Positions 7,976 through 18,238 of a stretch of DNA of 40,221 nt are shown in pieces; position 1 is the first letter of the stretch, and every line of letters starts with the position of its first letter. Below the pieces are notes generated by a model, which saw only the letters and a program-made list of their open reading frames with translations, was not told the DNA's origin and made no database searches. Origin of the DNA: Nitrospira sp. (GTDB lineage Bacteria; Nitrospirota; Nitrospiria; Nitrospirales; Nitrospiraceae); the NCBI GenBank assembly GCA_024330925.1, contig JANDJK010000015.1, positions 1 through 40,221 of the forward strand, given 5' to 3'. Both the position numbers and the translations under genes were made by a program.

Positions 7976-9292
7976 TCAGCCTTTTGGAGCTGCACTACAC
8001 CCTAGGGCGGTCACCACACGGGGAGCAAGGGGCCCGAGGCAGGTAATGGCCAGCGTCCTTTCGTTGAGTAACTCGTGGGCAACTGATACCACCTGTGTTT
8101 GAGAAATAGCGTCGATGTGGACGAGAACTTCCTCGAGACTCATGTGCTGACCAGTGATCAACTCATCTTTCGCTAGTTTGTTCATTCGACTGTGGGAGTT
8201 TTCAAGACTCAGCATCAGACCGCCCTTCATCTGCTCCTTCGTACGCTGCAGTTCCTCCTTTCCGATCCCATGGGTGACAATCTTGTTGATCTCCCGTCGA
8301 ATCAGATCTAACACTCGCTGAACTTCCTGAGCCCTGGTTCCCGCGTAAATGGTAAGGGTCCCACAATCTGAATAACTAGAAAGGAACGAATAAATCGAAT
8401 AGACCAGCCCCCGTTTTTCTCGCACCTCTTGAAAAAGACGCGAACTGACTGTCCCACCCAACACGTTGTTGAGAGCATAAGCAGCAAAACGGTCCTTGTG
8501 GCCAGCAGCAACTCCCTTTAGCCCTACACACACATGCACCTGCTCCAGTGGCTTCCGTTTGACGATCACCCCTCCGCAAATTTCTGGGGGCCAGCGTCTG
8601 TGTCCATTTGTGTTGACGATTGTGTCCGAAGGGAAATAGCTCCCAAATAGCCGGTCGACCATAGTGTCAAGGCAGCGCTGATCAAAATTGCCAGCCACCG
8701 CGAGCACCATTTCTTGCGGCCGGTACCGTCGCTCGAAATAGCGACATAAATCGTCCCGTCGAAGACGGCCAATAGTGGACTCTTGCCCCAGCACCGGTCG
8801 GCCAAGAGGATGACGCCCCATCATCAACGCCGTGTGGATCTCTTGCGTCAAATCCTCCGGATCATCTTGCACCATTCGAATCTCTTCGAGCACGACCTGT
8901 TTCTCTTTTTCGATCTCCCGCGACCCAAGCCGCGAATGGAACAAAATGTCCGCAAGAAGCTCTAGCCCCTGGGGCAGATGTTGATCGAGCACTTTGACGT
9001 AGAAGGTCGTCGTCTCACGCGTAGTAAAGGCATTGATTTCTCCCCCGATCGCATCAATCTCGCGAGAAATGTCGGCGGCCGACCGGGTTTTGGTTCCCTT
9101 GAACAACATGTGCTCAAGAAAATGGGAATACCCTGCTTCCGAAGGAGCTTCATCGCGCGAGCCGGTGTTGACCCACAGGCCAACCGTCACCGACTTGAGC
9201 GTCGGAATCTTTTCGGTCACTACCCGAATCCCGTTGTCCAGGATACGCTTGCGATAGAGAGAAGAGACAACCTGCCGCTTATCGCTTGGCAC
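7976..9292 (-). CDS. M16 family zinc peptidase (processing-peptidase-like)
   Basis: This is a zinc-dependent pitrilysin-family peptidase of the single-unit mitochondrial-processing-peptidase-like type, which commonly follows pnp in bacteria. From the start chosen here, the inverted zinc motif HFLEH has His57, Glu60 and His61, and the third ligand Glu137 lies in VVLEEIRM, 76 residues after the last His as the family requires. The C-terminal half keeps SRLFQEVREKRGLVYS, the substrate-gripping Arg/Tyr region. I choose the GTG at 9292: AAGGTG precedes it by 6 bases, and it overlaps the pnp stop by 14 bases. An ATG at 9325 is possible but has no ribosome site. Its biological substrate is not known from sequence. 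The protein is 438 residues with no signal peptide visible. Confidence 0.9.
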   Translation of the reverse strand: MPSDKRQVVSSLYRKRILDNGIRVVTEKIPTLKSVTVGLWVNTGSRDEAPSEAGYSHFLEHMLFKGTKTRSAADISREIDAIGGEINAFTTRETTTFYVKVLDQHLPQGLELLADILFHSRLGSREIEKEKQVVLEEIRMVQDDPEDLTQEIHTALMMGRHPLGRPVLGQESTIGRLRRDDLCRYFERRYRPQEMVLAVAGNFDQRCLDTMVDRLFGSYFPSDTIVNTNGHRRWPPEICGGVIVKRKPLEQVHVCVGLKGVAAGHKDRFAAYALNNVLGGTVSSRLFQEVREKRGLVYSIYSFLSSYSDCGTLTIYAGTRAQEVQRVLDLIRREINKIVTHGIGKEELQRTKEQMKGGLMLSLENSHSRMNKLAKDELITGQHMSLEEVLVHIDAISQTQVVSVAHELLNERTLAITCLGPLAPRVVTALGCSAAPKG

Positions 9293-11390
9293 TGACTTCA
9301 CCTTCGCTCGGAATCGGCATGGCATCTTTTCGGCTGAGTCGGATTTTCCCCTGCTTATCGATTTCCAGCACTTTCACCAACACTTGATCCCCTTCGGCTA
9401 CTTCATCCGAGACCGCCTTCACTCGATGATGAGCCAACTGTGAGATGTGAACAAGGCCATCAACCCCCGGCAACACTTCGACAAAGGCACCAAAGTCCAT
9501 GATCTTTTTCACAGTACCTAGATAAATCTTGCCCACCTCCACTTCTTCTGTAAGACGAGCGATCATCTCCCGCGCTTTTTGCAGCGACGCTTCATCGGAA
9601 GAGGCGATGGTGACCATCCCGCTATCCTCAACATTGACCTTAACGCCGCAGTCGGTTTGAATGCTGCGAATCGTCTTCCCTCCCTGACCGATGATCTCCC
9701 GGATTTTGTCTTGCTTGACTTTCATCGTAAAGATGCGCGGCGCAAGCGGTGAGAGGGTAGGACGTGCCGCAGAAAGCGTTTTGCTCATGTGTTCAAGGAT
9801 GGAGAGCCGTCCGACGCGGGCTTGCTCAAGAGCCCGATGCATCAACTCCGTCGTAATGCCCGCAATCTTAATGTCCATCTGCAGAGCCGTCACCCCGTTT
9901 TTGGTTCCGCAGACCTTGAAATCCATATCGCCCAGATGATCTTCCAGCCCGAGAATGTCGGACAGGATCATCACCTGATCCCCCTCTTTGATGAGCCCCA
10001 TGGCAATACCTGCAACTGGTTCTTTGATTGGAACCCCGGCATCCATCAGAGCAAGGGTCCCCCCACATACAGTCGCCATGGAGGACGATCCATTGGACTC
10101 CAGGATTTCCGAAACAATGCGAAGCGTATAGGGGAACTCCTCCTTGCCAGGAATTACAGGGCGCAATGCTCGTTCGGCTAACGCACCGTGGCCGACTTCG
10201 CGACGCCCAGGCGATCGAAGGGGACGCGCTTCTCCCACACTAAACGGCGGGAAGTTATAGTGGAGCATGAAGGCCCTCGTGTATTCCCCCTCCAACGCAT
10301 CAACCCGTTGTTCATCATCCGTAGTGCCCAATGTAACAACCGCCAAGCTTTGGGTTTCACCGCGTGTAAAGAGGGCTGATCCATGGGTACGAGGCAAAAC
10401 CCCTACCTCGCAGGTAATCGGTCTGATATCCGCAGGCCCTCGGCCGTCCGCGCGAATGCCCTTCTCAAGAATCATGCTCCGGACTTCTGAATACTCGAGC
10501 TTGTGGAACACGACCCTGATATGCCGCTCACTGTCAGGGTTCGCTGGATCCTTGAGTTTTTCGATCGCCTCGGCTAACACCAGATCCAACCGTTCCTGGC
10601 GCGCTGTCTTATTGGGGATCATAATGGCCTCACGAATAGGATTCGCCACGAGATCCTTGACCTGTTGCGCCAACAATGGATCGATCGTTTCCGCTTGCAC
10701 CGCTCGTTTCTGTTTCCCGACTTTTTGGGCCAACTCACTGATCGTCGCCACGACCTTCTTAATCTCCTCGTGCGCCAATTCCAGTGCCTCGAGCATAACA
10801 GCTTCGGGCAACTCATTGGCTCCTCCTTCCACCATCATCACCGCGTCGGCCGTCCCGGCTACCACTAAGTGAAGGTCGCTCTTTTCCATGGTGTCGAGAT
10901 CGGGATTGACGATAAAGCGCCCATTGACACGGCCTATCTTGACTCCAGCGACCGGCCCAAGAAATGGAATCGACGAGATAGCCAAAGCGGCGGCGGCGGC
11001 GGTAATCCCCACCACATCGGATGAGCCGGTCTTGTCGGCCGAAAGTACCGAGACAATGACTTGGGTTTCGAGATAATAGCCCTCTGGAAATAGGGGCCTG
11101 AGAGGGCGGTCAATGAGGCGGCTGGTAAGAATTTCTTTTTCCGACGGTCTTCCTTCTCGTTTGAAGTAGCCACCGGGAATTTTCCCCGCCGCGTAGGTTT
11201 TTTCCTGATAATCGACGGTCAAAGGCAAAAAATCTGTCCCCGGTTTCGCTGTTTGCGCCGCCACAGCCGTGGCCAAGACCACCGTCTCGCCGTAGGATGC
11301 CCAGATCGCTCCGTCCGCCTGCTTAGCGACCCGTCCTGTCTCCAACCTGAGAGTTCTGCCCGCAATTTCAATCTCTACGGTATGCACCAT
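9279..11390 (-). CDS. pnp: Polyribonucleotide nucleotidyltransferase (PNPase)
   Basis: PNPase degrades RNA 3' to 5' by phosphorolysis and can add tails. The 703 residues contain two RNase PH cores separated by a helical domain. Next come a KH domain (GQGGKTIRSI near residue 567) and an S1 domain (GTVKKIMDFGAFVEVLPGVDGL is spread across about 627-650). The early SRLIDRPLRPLFPEGY and the later LPRTHGSALFTRGETQ blocks are family hallmarks. AAGGAG lies 8 bases before the ATG. It sits downstream of rpsO as in E. coli and overlaps the start of the M16 peptidase. The 257-base leader is long enough for autoregulation by RNase III and PNPase, but I could not identify the specific structure. Confidence 0.98.
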   Translation of the reverse strand: MVHTVEIEIAGRTLRLETGRVAKQADGAIWASYGETVVLATAVAAQTAKPGTDFLPLTVDYQEKTYAAGKIPGGYFKREGRPSEKEILTSRLIDRPLRPLFPEGYYLETQVIVSVLSADKTGSSDVVGITAAAAALAISSIPFLGPVAGVKIGRVNGRFIVNPDLDTMEKSDLHLVVAGTADAVMMVEGGANELPEAVMLEALELAHEEIKKVVATISELAQKVGKQKRAVQAETIDPLLAQQVKDLVANPIREAIMIPNKTARQERLDLVLAEAIEKLKDPANPDSERHIRVVFHKLEYSEVRSMILEKGIRADGRGPADIRPITCEVGVLPRTHGSALFTRGETQSLAVVTLGTTDDEQRVDALEGEYTRAFMLHYNFPPFSVGEARPLRSPGRREVGHGALAERALRPVIPGKEEFPYTLRIVSEILESNGSSSMATVCGGTLALMDAGVPIKEPVAGIAMGLIKEGDQVMILSDILGLEDHLGDMDFKVCGTKNGVTALQMDIKIAGITTELMHRALEQARVGRLSILEHMSKTLSAARPTLSPLAPRIFTMKVKQDKIREIIGQGGKTIRSIQTDCGVKVNVEDSGMVTIASSDEASLQKAREMIARLTEEVEVGKIYLGTVKKIMDFGAFVEVLPGVDGLVHISQLAHHRVKAVSDEVAEGDQVLVKVLEIDKQGKIRLSRKDAMPIPSEGEVSAKR

Positions 11391-11647
11391 CTATGGTTCT
11401 CCTTACGTTCCGTCCCACAGATGCTCACAGAGATAGGCTCCTCTGCTCCATCCCCTCTTCCCTTCCATCCTCCCCCCAAACCAATCCGCCGAGTGGTGAT
11501 AGCACACCTCCCTCAGGAATGGAGTGAAACATTAAGCCTATGTCCGTGTTCACCTGTGTGACATGCTATTGATCGTTTTGCTCTTCGCAGCAGAATGTGC
11601 CCTGCTGCCGTCTCATCTCCATGGAGACTGCCCTGGACTTGCTGACT
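11391..11647 (-). other. rpsO-pnp intergenic leader
   Basis: No gene is visible. On the minus strand, two small stem-loops follow rpsO: GTCTC...GAGAC (loop centred on the palindrome CTCCATGGAG) and GCAGCA...TGCTGC with a 10-base loop. Neither has a U-tract, so read-through from rpsO into pnp is likely. In E. coli the same interval carries the RNase III site that controls pnp. Whether this one does is untested. Confidence 0.4.
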
Positions 11648-11917
11648 TTACTTCCTAATGCCCAACTGTTCGATGATCGCCCGATAACGTCCTTGATCTA
11701 CACTGCGAAGATAGTTCAATAACCGGCGTCGGCGTCCCACCAACTGCAGCAATCCGCGCCGCGAATGATGATCCTTTTTGTGAACCTTGAAATGCTCTGT
11801 GAGGTATGCAATGCGGCTCGTCAGCACTGCAATTTGCACTTCTGGTGATCCGGAATCCCGCTCATGCCGCCGATGCCGCGCAATCAGTTCCGCCTTTGCT
11901 TCTTTTAACAACGCCAT
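11648..11917 (-). CDS. rpsO: 30S ribosomal protein S15
   Basis: S15 is a primary 16S rRNA-binding protein of the 30S platform and forms bridge B4. The 89-residue length is exact for the family. The [20 protein letters not shown] block, the [20 protein letters not shown] block and the C-terminal [10 protein letters not shown] are diagnostic. AAGGAG stands 8 bases before the ATG. The gene lies between truB and pnp, the standard order. S15 usually represses its own translation, but no pseudoknot could be confirmed by eye in the 75-base leader. Confidence 0.99.
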   Translation of the reverse strand: MALLKEAKAELIARHRRHERDSGSPEVQIAVLTSRIAYLTEHFKVHKKDHHSRRGLLQLVGRRRRLLNYLRSVDQGRYRAIIEQLGIRK

Positions 11918-11992
11918 GGTGATCTTCTCCTTTCCATTCTTTCTTCGAGATATCGATCAGCATCCACTATCCTAACCAACACCGCACTCCCC

Positions 11993-12949
11993 TCAACTCC
12001 CTCGTTCGAGTTCTGCCAAAACCTTGTGCGTCCGAATCAGCCCGGGAACATGCGCATCACGCACACCGATTCCCAGCAATCGTCCTTCCTTGTCCTCCAA
12101 TCGAAGCGCCACCGACTGGGCAGTACCCATCGGCAGTCGGTTTCCTGCAGAACAGACTGCCCCCCCATGCACGACCAGCCGAGCTTCTTCGTCAGTTACC
12201 ACTACCGAGGGCAATCCTTCCAGCACTCGGCGAATAGGCAGCAGCCGCTCGTGCAGCGTTCCGCTCTGCACCAGCTCGGCCACCTGTCGTATCGTCACAG
12301 CCTGGGTGAGGGACAGAGGACCAACCCGTTGCCGTTCCAACGTAAGCAGGTGGCCCCCCACTCCTAACGTGCGCCCGATGTCTGCACAAAGCGTACGAAT
12401 GTAGGTGCCTTTTGAGCACACGACATGCAGTGTCACATTAGGGCCGTCAATGGCAAGCACATCTAGCACATGAATGACAATGGACCGCTCTTCCCGCGCA
12501 ACGGTTTTACCGGCACGGGCAGCCTTATAGAGCGGTTGTCCACCAACCTTGACGGCCGAATACATCGGCGGCAGTTGTCGCTGCGGGCCACGAAACCGCG
12601 CGATCACGTCATCAATTGCCTGCCTGCTGATACCGCTGACATCAATCCTTGTCACAACACGGCCGGTGGCATCTTGGGTATCAGTGGTCTCTCCGAGGCG
12701 GAGCACAGCGCGGTATTCTTTGTCCCAATCAATCAAAAATTCGGCGACCCTGGTCGCACGCCCAACCAGAATCGGCAGCACTCCGGTGGCGCCAGGATCT
12801 AATGTCCCCGCATGGCCGACTTTGACACCGCCCAGCAACTTGCGGATCTTTGCTACCACATCGTGGGAGGTCCACCCCACCTCCTTGTTGATCACAAGCA
12901 CTCCCTCCCAGGGGAGGGGGCGCTGACCACTGTGCACAGAGGTGCTCAT
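11993..12949 (-). CDS. truB: tRNA pseudouridine(55) synthase TruB
   Basis: TruB makes the universal pseudouridine at position 55 of the tRNA T-loop and also acts as a tRNA chaperone. The catalytic motif HAGTLDPGATG is present, with Asp51 as the nucleophile when counted from the ATG at 12949. KGTYIRTLCADIG and a C-terminal PUA-like domain follow. The length of about 318 residues is normal. A GTG two codons earlier (12955) is an alternative start. The gene begins 9 bases after the rbfA stop, and no strong ribosome site is seen, which fits coupled translation. Confidence 0.97.
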   Translation of the reverse strand: MSTSVHSGQRPLPWEGVLVINKEVGWTSHDVVAKIRKLLGGVKVGHAGTLDPGATGVLPILVGRATRVAEFLIDWDKEYRAVLRLGETTDTQDATGRVVTRIDVSGISRQAIDDVIARFRGPQRQLPPMYSAVKVGGQPLYKAARAGKTVAREERSIVIHVLDVLAIDGPNVTLHVVCSKGTYIRTLCADIGRTLGVGGHLLTLERQRVGPLSLTQAVTIRQVAELVQSGTLHERLLPIRRVLEGLPSVVVTDEEARLVVHGGAVCSAGNRLPMGTAQSVALRLEDKEGRLLGIGVRDAHVPGLIRTHKVLAELERGS

Positions 12950-12958
12950 GGACACACG

Positions 12959-13366
12959 TCAAGGCCGCTTTGACTCGACAGCGACCGAAGAGGAAGCCTG
13001 CTCACCTTGCGCCTGTTTTCCAGATAAGGTGTCTAGCAATTGTAAGATGCGATCGCCCCGCACACCGCTGATATCTTTAGCGAACACCACTTCGGGAAGA
13101 TACCGCAGCGTCAATCGTTTTCCCAGTTCGGACCGCACATAGCCGCTGGCGTGGGCGAGGCCGGCAAACAGATCCGCTTCCGCTTGTCCCGTTTCCATGG
13201 TCGTCACGAACACGGTCGCGACGCGCAAATCCGTTGTCACATCGACAGCCGTGACAGTCACAAAACGGACTCGCGGATCTTTGATTTTTCGCATCAAGAT
13301 GTCAGCGACCTCCACCTTGATTTGATCGGCTACCCGTTCCGCTCTGCTGTAGCTCGTTTTGGACAT
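12959..13366 (-). CDS. rbfA: 30S ribosome-binding factor RbfA
   Basis: RbfA assists late 30S maturation and processing of the 16S rRNA 5' end. The 135-residue protein has the single KH-like fold signature: RAERVADQIKVEVADIL near the start, KDPRVRFVTVTAVDVT, then SELGKRLTLRYLPEVVF. The last 20 residues are a low-complexity tail rich in Gln, Ser and Ala. The neighbours ylxP upstream and truB downstream are the usual partners. Confidence 0.96.
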   Translation of the reverse strand: MSKTSYSRAERVADQIKVEVADILMRKIKDPRVRFVTVTAVDVTTDLRVATVFVTTMETGQAEADLFAGLAHASGYVRSELGKRLTLRYLPEVVFAKDISGVRGDRILQLLDTLSGKQAQGEQASSSVAVESKRP

Positions 13367-13422
13367 CGCGCCGTGTTCCTTGCATCCTATCCAGACGGTC
13401 CAACTCGCTCACCCCGCGATCA

Positions 13423-13704
13423 CTACAACACTTCGAACTGCGTGTGAACGATCTCGACTACCGGCATCCTCTTGATCACATTCAAGGCTTGCTCGAACAC
13501 GCTGTTGACGTAACTCGTTTCATTGGCCACACACGCCATAGCCAGAACTGCCTTCTGCCAGAGGTCTTGACCATCGACTTCGGCCACCGAAATATTGAAT
13601 GTCCCTCGCAGGCGATCTTTGAGGCTCTGCAGCACCTGGCGCTTGTCTTTGAGTGATCGACTGTCGGCGAGGAAGAGTTCAACGGTACAGAGCCCCACAA
13701 CCAT
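13423..13704 (-). CDS. ylxP: YlxP-like DUF503 protein
   Basis: This is a 93-residue member of the DUF503 family that typically sits between infB and rbfA. The start VVGLCTVELFLADSRSLKDK and the following RQVLQSLKDRLRGTFNISVAEV match the family closely. Bacterial relatives are reported to help 30S ribosome biogenesis together with RbfA. The function here is inferred from family and position. It starts 17 bases after infB and is followed 56 bases later by rbfA. Confidence 0.93.
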   Translation of the reverse strand: MVVGLCTVELFLADSRSLKDKRQVLQSLKDRLRGTFNISVAEVDGQDLWQKAVLAMACVANETSYVNSVFEQALNVIKRMPVVEIVHTQFEVL

Positions 13705-13721
13705 GTACTTTCCGTCTCAGT

Positions 13722-16310
13722 TCAGAGCTTGGCGGCAATTTTCTCAACAGCATAGGCTTCGATAATATCGCCGACCTTCACATCATTGAAGTTCTCGATG
13801 CTGAGCCCGCATTCATACCCCTGCTGCACTTCGCGTACGTCATCCTTAAAGCGACGCAGCGAAGCAAGTTTGCCTTGATATACCACCACGTTGTCTCTGA
13901 GCACACGAACTCCCGCGCTCGTCCTCGAAATAGTGCCTTCCACCACATAACATCCGGCCACTGTCCCGACCTTCTGAATAGTGAAGACTTGCCGGACCTC
14001 GGCCCGCCCCAGGGTCCGTTCCTTCAACATAGGCTCAAGCAACCCCTCCATGGCCGCTTTTACATCGGCAATGGCGTCATAAATCACCGTGTAGAGCCGA
14101 ATATCGACTCCCTGCTGCTCTGCCAACGCAGCGGCTTTGGGATCGGGCCTGACGTTGAACCCGATAATCACAGCCCGGGACGCGGCAGCCAGCAGAACAT
14201 CAGACTCCATGATTCCTCCCACGCCGTTATGAATGACGCGGAGCTTTACGGCATCGGTGGAGAGTTTTTCGACCGCGCCAGCCAACGCCTCCGATGAGCC
14301 CTGCACATCAGCCTTGATCACAAGGGCCAGTTCTTTGACCGCTCCTTCTTGAATTTTCGCAAAGAGATCATCCAGCGACACTCTGGGAGGCGTAGCAAGC
14401 TCAGAAGCCTTGCGTTTTTGAGCCCTCTCCTCAGCAATCTGTCTTGCCATCCGTTCATCCGCGACTACCTGGAACACATCGCCGGCCGACGGGACTCCTG
14501 GCAATCCAATCACCTCGACCGGAATCGAAGGGCCAGCCTGCTGAATTTTTATCCCTTGATCATTGATGAGCGCCCTCACTCGTCCGCTAAACGTGCCCAC
14601 GACAAAGGCATCGCCGATCTTGAGCGTCCCGCTCTGGACTAACACCGTAGCAACAGGTCCCCGGCCCCGTTCCATCTTGGTCTCAATTACAGTCCCTTGC
14701 GCCTGGCGATAAGGATCAGCCTTGAGTTCAAGCACTTCGGCTTGCAAAAGGATCATTTCCAGCAACGTATCGAGGCCGATGTTTTGCCTGGCGGACACCT
14801 CCACCATAATGGTGTCGCCACCCCATGCTTCAGGGATCAACCCATGCTCAGCCAGAGCGTGTTTGACTCGCTCAGGGTTAGCCTCCGACTTATCAATTTT
14901 GTTAATGGCAACCATCAACGCCACACCAGCCGCTTTGGCATGATGAATTGCTTCCACTGTTTGGGGCATGACCCCATCGTCCGCTGCCACGACCAACACA
15001 ACAATATCGGTCACTTTCGCACCCCGCGCGCGCATGGCGGTGAAGGCTTCGTGCCCCGGTGTATCAAGAAACGTGACCAGCTTGCCGTGGACCGACACTG
15101 TATAGGCGCCGATGTGCTGCGTGATGCCACCGGCTTCACCCTCTGCAACCTTCGTTTTTCGAATCGCATCCAGCAGCGACGTCTTACCATGATCGACATG
15201 CCCCATGATGGTAACGACGGGCGGCCGAGGCTCAAGTCGCTCGGAACCTCCTGCATCTACCACTTCCTTGAGCAACTCCTCTCCGCCTTTTTCCACAGCC
15301 ACCTCGACTTTGATGCCATATTGCTCGGCGACAAGCGACGCAGCATCCAGATTCATTGGCTGATTGATGGTGAGCATTTGCCCCATTTCCATCAACTTTC
15401 GCACAATGTCAGCCGGCCGTTGTCCGAGCAACTCGGCGAATTCCTTTACTGTGATACCGGAAGTCACCTTGACACTTTTCTTGCGCGGCTTGGTGATTTC
15501 GCGCGGTGTACTGGGATGAAGGTGTCTGGAGCGGTCGTCTCGGCGCTGAATGGGAATCGCGCGCAGATCTTGCCAGCGGGTGGCATCCTCACGGAACCGA
15601 AGATCCTGCTCATCATCTTTCGTGCGCCCAAGCTTGCGCGGTTTTTTGAGCTTGTCCCGTTGCCCTTCGGCTTCAAGGGCTTCGAAAGTCATACTTTTTT
15701 TCTTGCCAATCACTGGCTCAGGGGTCACTGTCGACGAAAGCGGAGCGGCATCTGTTGGTTTCGAAGACACAGGCTCCAACGGCCCAGGCGCCACCAGTGA
15801 CGGTGCCTCGGCAACCGGAGGGGGCGTCAGCGTTTGAGGTAGGGGAGGAGCAACCCGTTCGCTCTCGGTTTCAACCGGTACCGGCACCACAGGCTGAGAA
15901 AGAGGACGTTCCAGCACAGGAGGTTGCAAAACCACAGAGGGGATCGCAGGGGCTGGCTCTGATTCCAAGCCCCCTGAAGGAGGCGCCGGAGGTTCAGCCT
16001 GTCCCTCTTCTTTCTTCCGCTTAATCAGAATGCGCCGTTTTTCTGGTTTGGATGGCTGCTCGACCGCGGCACCTTTTAATTCGGCTTTGCCTGAGAGAGA
16101 TTCGTGCGGCGATTTCCCCCCTGACATGACACTTGTCCGCTCCTCGGCCTTGGCCGACGAAAGGAATCGCTCCATCACCTTCTGGACAATGCTGTCGTCG
16201 AGTGTGCTGCTGTGTGACGCTACAGCATTCCCCATTTTCCTGAGTTCGGCCAAGAGAGTTTTGTTCTCCAGCCCTAGTCGCTTGGCCAATTCATAGACTC
16301 GCATCCCCAT
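13722..16310 (-). CDS. infB: Translation initiation factor IF-2
   Basis: IF-2 is the GTPase that places initiator tRNA on the 30S subunit and promotes subunit joining. The 862-residue protein begins with an IF2_N domain ([20 protein letters not shown]). A long disordered linker rich in Pro, Glu and Lys follows (about 55-270), then a second IF2_N region (near 280-330). The GTPase domain has G1 GHVDHGKT at 370-377, then DTPGHEAF and NKID. The C-terminal domains include the fMet-tRNA-binding C2 part. The linker makes the protein somewhat variable in length, as usual. An ATG two codons later (16304) is an alternative start. It lies 24 bases after nusA. Confidence 0.98.
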   Translation of the reverse strand: MGMRVYELAKRLGLENKTLLAELRKMGNAVASHSSTLDDSIVQKVMERFLSSAKAEERTSVMSGGKSPHESLSGKAELKGAAVEQPSKPEKRRILIKRKKEEGQAEPPAPPSGGLESEPAPAIPSVVLQPPVLERPLSQPVVPVPVETESERVAPPLPQTLTPPPVAEAPSLVAPGPLEPVSSKPTDAAPLSSTVTPEPVIGKKKSMTFEALEAEGQRDKLKKPRKLGRTKDDEQDLRFREDATRWQDLRAIPIQRRDDRSRHLHPSTPREITKPRKKSVKVTSGITVKEFAELLGQRPADIVRKLMEMGQMLTINQPMNLDAASLVAEQYGIKVEVAVEKGGEELLKEVVDAGGSERLEPRPPVVTIMGHVDHGKTSLLDAIRKTKVAEGEAGGITQHIGAYTVSVHGKLVTFLDTPGHEAFTAMRARGAKVTDIVVLVVAADDGVMPQTVEAIHHAKAAGVALMVAINKIDKSEANPERVKHALAEHGLIPEAWGGDTIMVEVSARQNIGLDTLLEMILLQAEVLELKADPYRQAQGTVIETKMERGRGPVATVLVQSGTLKIGDAFVVGTFSGRVRALINDQGIKIQQAGPSIPVEVIGLPGVPSAGDVFQVVADERMARQIAEERAQKRKASELATPPRVSLDDLFAKIQEGAVKELALVIKADVQGSSEALAGAVEKLSTDAVKLRVIHNGVGGIMESDVLLAAASRAVIIGFNVRPDPKAAALAEQQGVDIRLYTVIYDAIADVKAAMEGLLEPMLKERTLGRAEVRQVFTIQKVGTVAGCYVVEGTISRTSAGVRVLRDNVVVYQGKLASLRRFKDDVREVQQGYECGLSIENFNDVKVGDIIEAYAVEKIAAKL

Positions 16311-16334
16311 CGAAACAACCTATTCTTTATCTCT

Positions 16335-17492
16335 TCACGTAGTGGGAGCTTCATCGGCTGCCGCTCTCGCTGCGCGCCGCGCTTCTTCTTGCAATCGTTG
16401 CGCTTCAGCCTCTTCCGCTAGAGCAGCCTTGATTTCCTTGTCCCGTTCAACCTTCTCTTTTTCGTATTCGGTCGCGCTGATGATATCGATCTTCCACCCA
16501 GTCAACCGCGCCGCTAATCGCACATTTTGTCCATTCTTTCCAATGGCCAGCGACAGTTGCGAATCAGCGGCGACCACGAGCGCCGACTTCTTTTCTTCGT
16601 CAATTCCAACCTTTTCAACGGTGGCTGGATTTAACGCTTCCGCAATAAACACCCGAGGATCTTGGGTCCAGGTGATGATGTCAATCTTCTCGCCTCTCAA
16701 CTCCCGCACTACCGCTTGGACGCGCGATCCCTTGATCCCCACACAGGCCCCTACTGGATCCACTCCCTTTTCCCGCGAAACCACGGCAATCTTCGTGCGA
16801 TCGCCTGGCTCTCGCACGACCGATTTAATTTCGATAATCTTCTCCATAATCTCGGGCACTTCGAGCTCGAAGAGTTTGGCAACAAACTGAGGATGGCTGC
16901 GTGAGAGAATGACCTGAACATCTCTGGGCGTTCGTCGCACCTCGAGCAACAACGCTTTGATTCGATCTCCCCTTCGGTACGTTTCCCGCGGGATCTGTTC
17001 TTGGACCGGAAGAATCGCTTCGGTCTTTCCCACATCAACGATATAGTTGCGACGTTCCATGCCGAGGATGATGCCATTCACCAATTCGCCTTGCTTCGTC
17101 GAGTATTCTTTTTGGACAGCTTCCCACTCGGCCTCCCGTACTTTTTGGAAAATGACTTGTTTGGCAGTCTGAGCCGCAATCCGCCCCAACTCGTTCATTT
17201 CGATCAGCGACCCAATCTCATCTCCGATCTCCGCCTCCGCGTCATACTGACGAGCCTCTTCCAATGAGATCTCCAGTTTCGGATTTGTCACCCGCTCAAC
17301 GATGACCTTCTTGGAAACGACAGAGATTTCTCCGGTCTTAGGATCGATTTCGACCTGGATATTCTCAGATTGACCAAACCGTTTTTTGGCTGCCGTCTGA
17401 AGAGCAGACTCGATGGCTCCGATTACCCGTGCTTTGTCGATACCTTTTTGCCGTCCGATCTCGTCGATCACGGAGATCAGTTCTCGATTCAT
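16335..17492 (-). CDS. nusA: Transcription termination/antitermination factor NusA
   Basis: NusA binds RNA polymerase and modulates pausing, termination and antitermination. The 385-residue form has the N-terminal polymerase-binding domain (about 1-125), an S1 domain (about 132-200) and two KH domains. The first KH is marked by VGACVGIKGSRVQAVVREL and the second by LSLAIGKNGQNVRLAARLTG. A charged tail rich in Ala, Glu and Arg ends the protein, and the extra C-terminal acidic repeats of E. coli NusA are absent, as in many phyla. It stands between rimP and infB, the standard order. Confidence 0.98.
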   Translation of the reverse strand: MNRELISVIDEIGRQKGIDKARVIGAIESALQTAAKKRFGQSENIQVEIDPKTGEISVVSKKVIVERVTNPKLEISLEEARQYDAEAEIGDEIGSLIEMNELGRIAAQTAKQVIFQKVREAEWEAVQKEYSTKQGELVNGIILGMERRNYIVDVGKTEAILPVQEQIPRETYRRGDRIKALLLEVRRTPRDVQVILSRSHPQFVAKLFELEVPEIMEKIIEIKSVVREPGDRTKIAVVSREKGVDPVGACVGIKGSRVQAVVRELRGEKIDIITWTQDPRVFIAEALNPATVEKVGIDEEKKSALVVAADSQLSLAIGKNGQNVRLAARLTGWKIDIISATEYEKEKVERDKEIKAALAEEAEAQRLQEEARRAARAAADEAPTT

Positions 17493-17549
17493 GCGTCACA
17501 CTCCCACTCGTTGTTCGATGCCAGTGGTGTCGACCTGTTGCTCTTGGGC

Positions 17550-18062
17550 CTACACTTTGACCACCAGCTTTGCCTCAGCAATGGACTCCCGGCTCAGTCT
17601 CACCAACCGCCGCTTGCTCAGTTTCTCTGCAACCCCCTCTCTACTATCCGCGACAGCCACACAAATCTCCCGTTCTCCTACTTCTTCTAGCAATCCAACC
17701 AGGCGCCACCGGCCGTCGAGCGGGTGACGCAGCTTGAGACTGACTTCTTTCCCCATCGCCCGTTGATAGTCTTCAAGACGTTTAAATGGTCTGTCGAGGC
17801 CAGGCGAAGAAACTTCCAGTGTATAGGCGTGGGTAACAACATCTGCGACGTCAAGTGCCGGACTCAAAGCCCTGTGGGCCCGTTCACAGTCCGCAATGGT
17901 CACGCCAGCCGGCTTATCAATCACAATACGGACGGTAGAGCGAGGTCCCTGTCCAATCCATACCACTTCAACCAGCTCCAACCCTAACGCCCAGAGAATC
18001 GGCGAGGCGACCTCCTCCACCCGCTCGACAACTGTTTGCGTTCCCCGATCATGCGTACGCAC
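17550..18062 (-). CDS. rimP: Ribosome maturation factor RimP
   Basis: RimP is needed for maturation of the 30S subunit. The product is 170 residues from a GTG start at 18062. The conserved core is EEVASPILWALGLELVEVVW, then RIVIDKPAGVTIADCERAHR, DVADVVTHAYTLEVSSPGLD and RPFKRLEDY, matching the two-domain family. The start is chosen because AAGGAG lies 10 bases upstream and the family N-terminus begins here. The frame stays open to 18296, but the extra segment crosses a transcription terminator and is not protein-like. This is the first gene of the translation operon. Confidence 0.95.
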   Translation of the reverse strand: MRTHDRGTQTVVERVEEVASPILWALGLELVEVVWIGQGPRSTVRIVIDKPAGVTIADCERAHRALSPALDVADVVTHAYTLEVSSPGLDRPFKRLEDYQRAMGKEVSLKLRHPLDGRWRLVGLLEEVGEREICVAVADSREGVAEKLSKRRLVRLSRESIAEAKLVVKV

Positions 18063-18163
18063 CCCGTCCCTTCTCCTTGTTGGCACGACGCTTCCCAGCG
18101 CCCAGCTCCTCGCCCCCGTTTTTCCCACGCTCCCGTCGCCTGCTCCGGTGCGTGAGCCCCAAA

Positions 18164-18188
18164 CAAAAAAGTGGGCCTGCGCCCACTT
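18164..18188 (-). terminator. Intrinsic terminator of the dat operon
   Basis: Read on the minus strand, AAGTGGGC and GCCCACTT pair around the loop GCAG, and four T follow before a G. It lies about 50 bases past the stop of the transaminase gene and upstream of rimP. It should insulate the translation operon. The rimP promoter must then lie in 18063-18163 or depend on read-through. No clear -35/-10 pair is visible there. Confidence 0.88.
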
Positions 18189-18238
18189 CCCATTACCGCA
18201 CGATACCATGCATATAGAGGCAAAGCAAGGGGGTACGT

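Noticed and set aside
14697..15800. Long open frame on the plus strand over infB
   Set aside because: It lies wholly opposite infB, has no family resemblance, and reflects low stop frequency at high GC.
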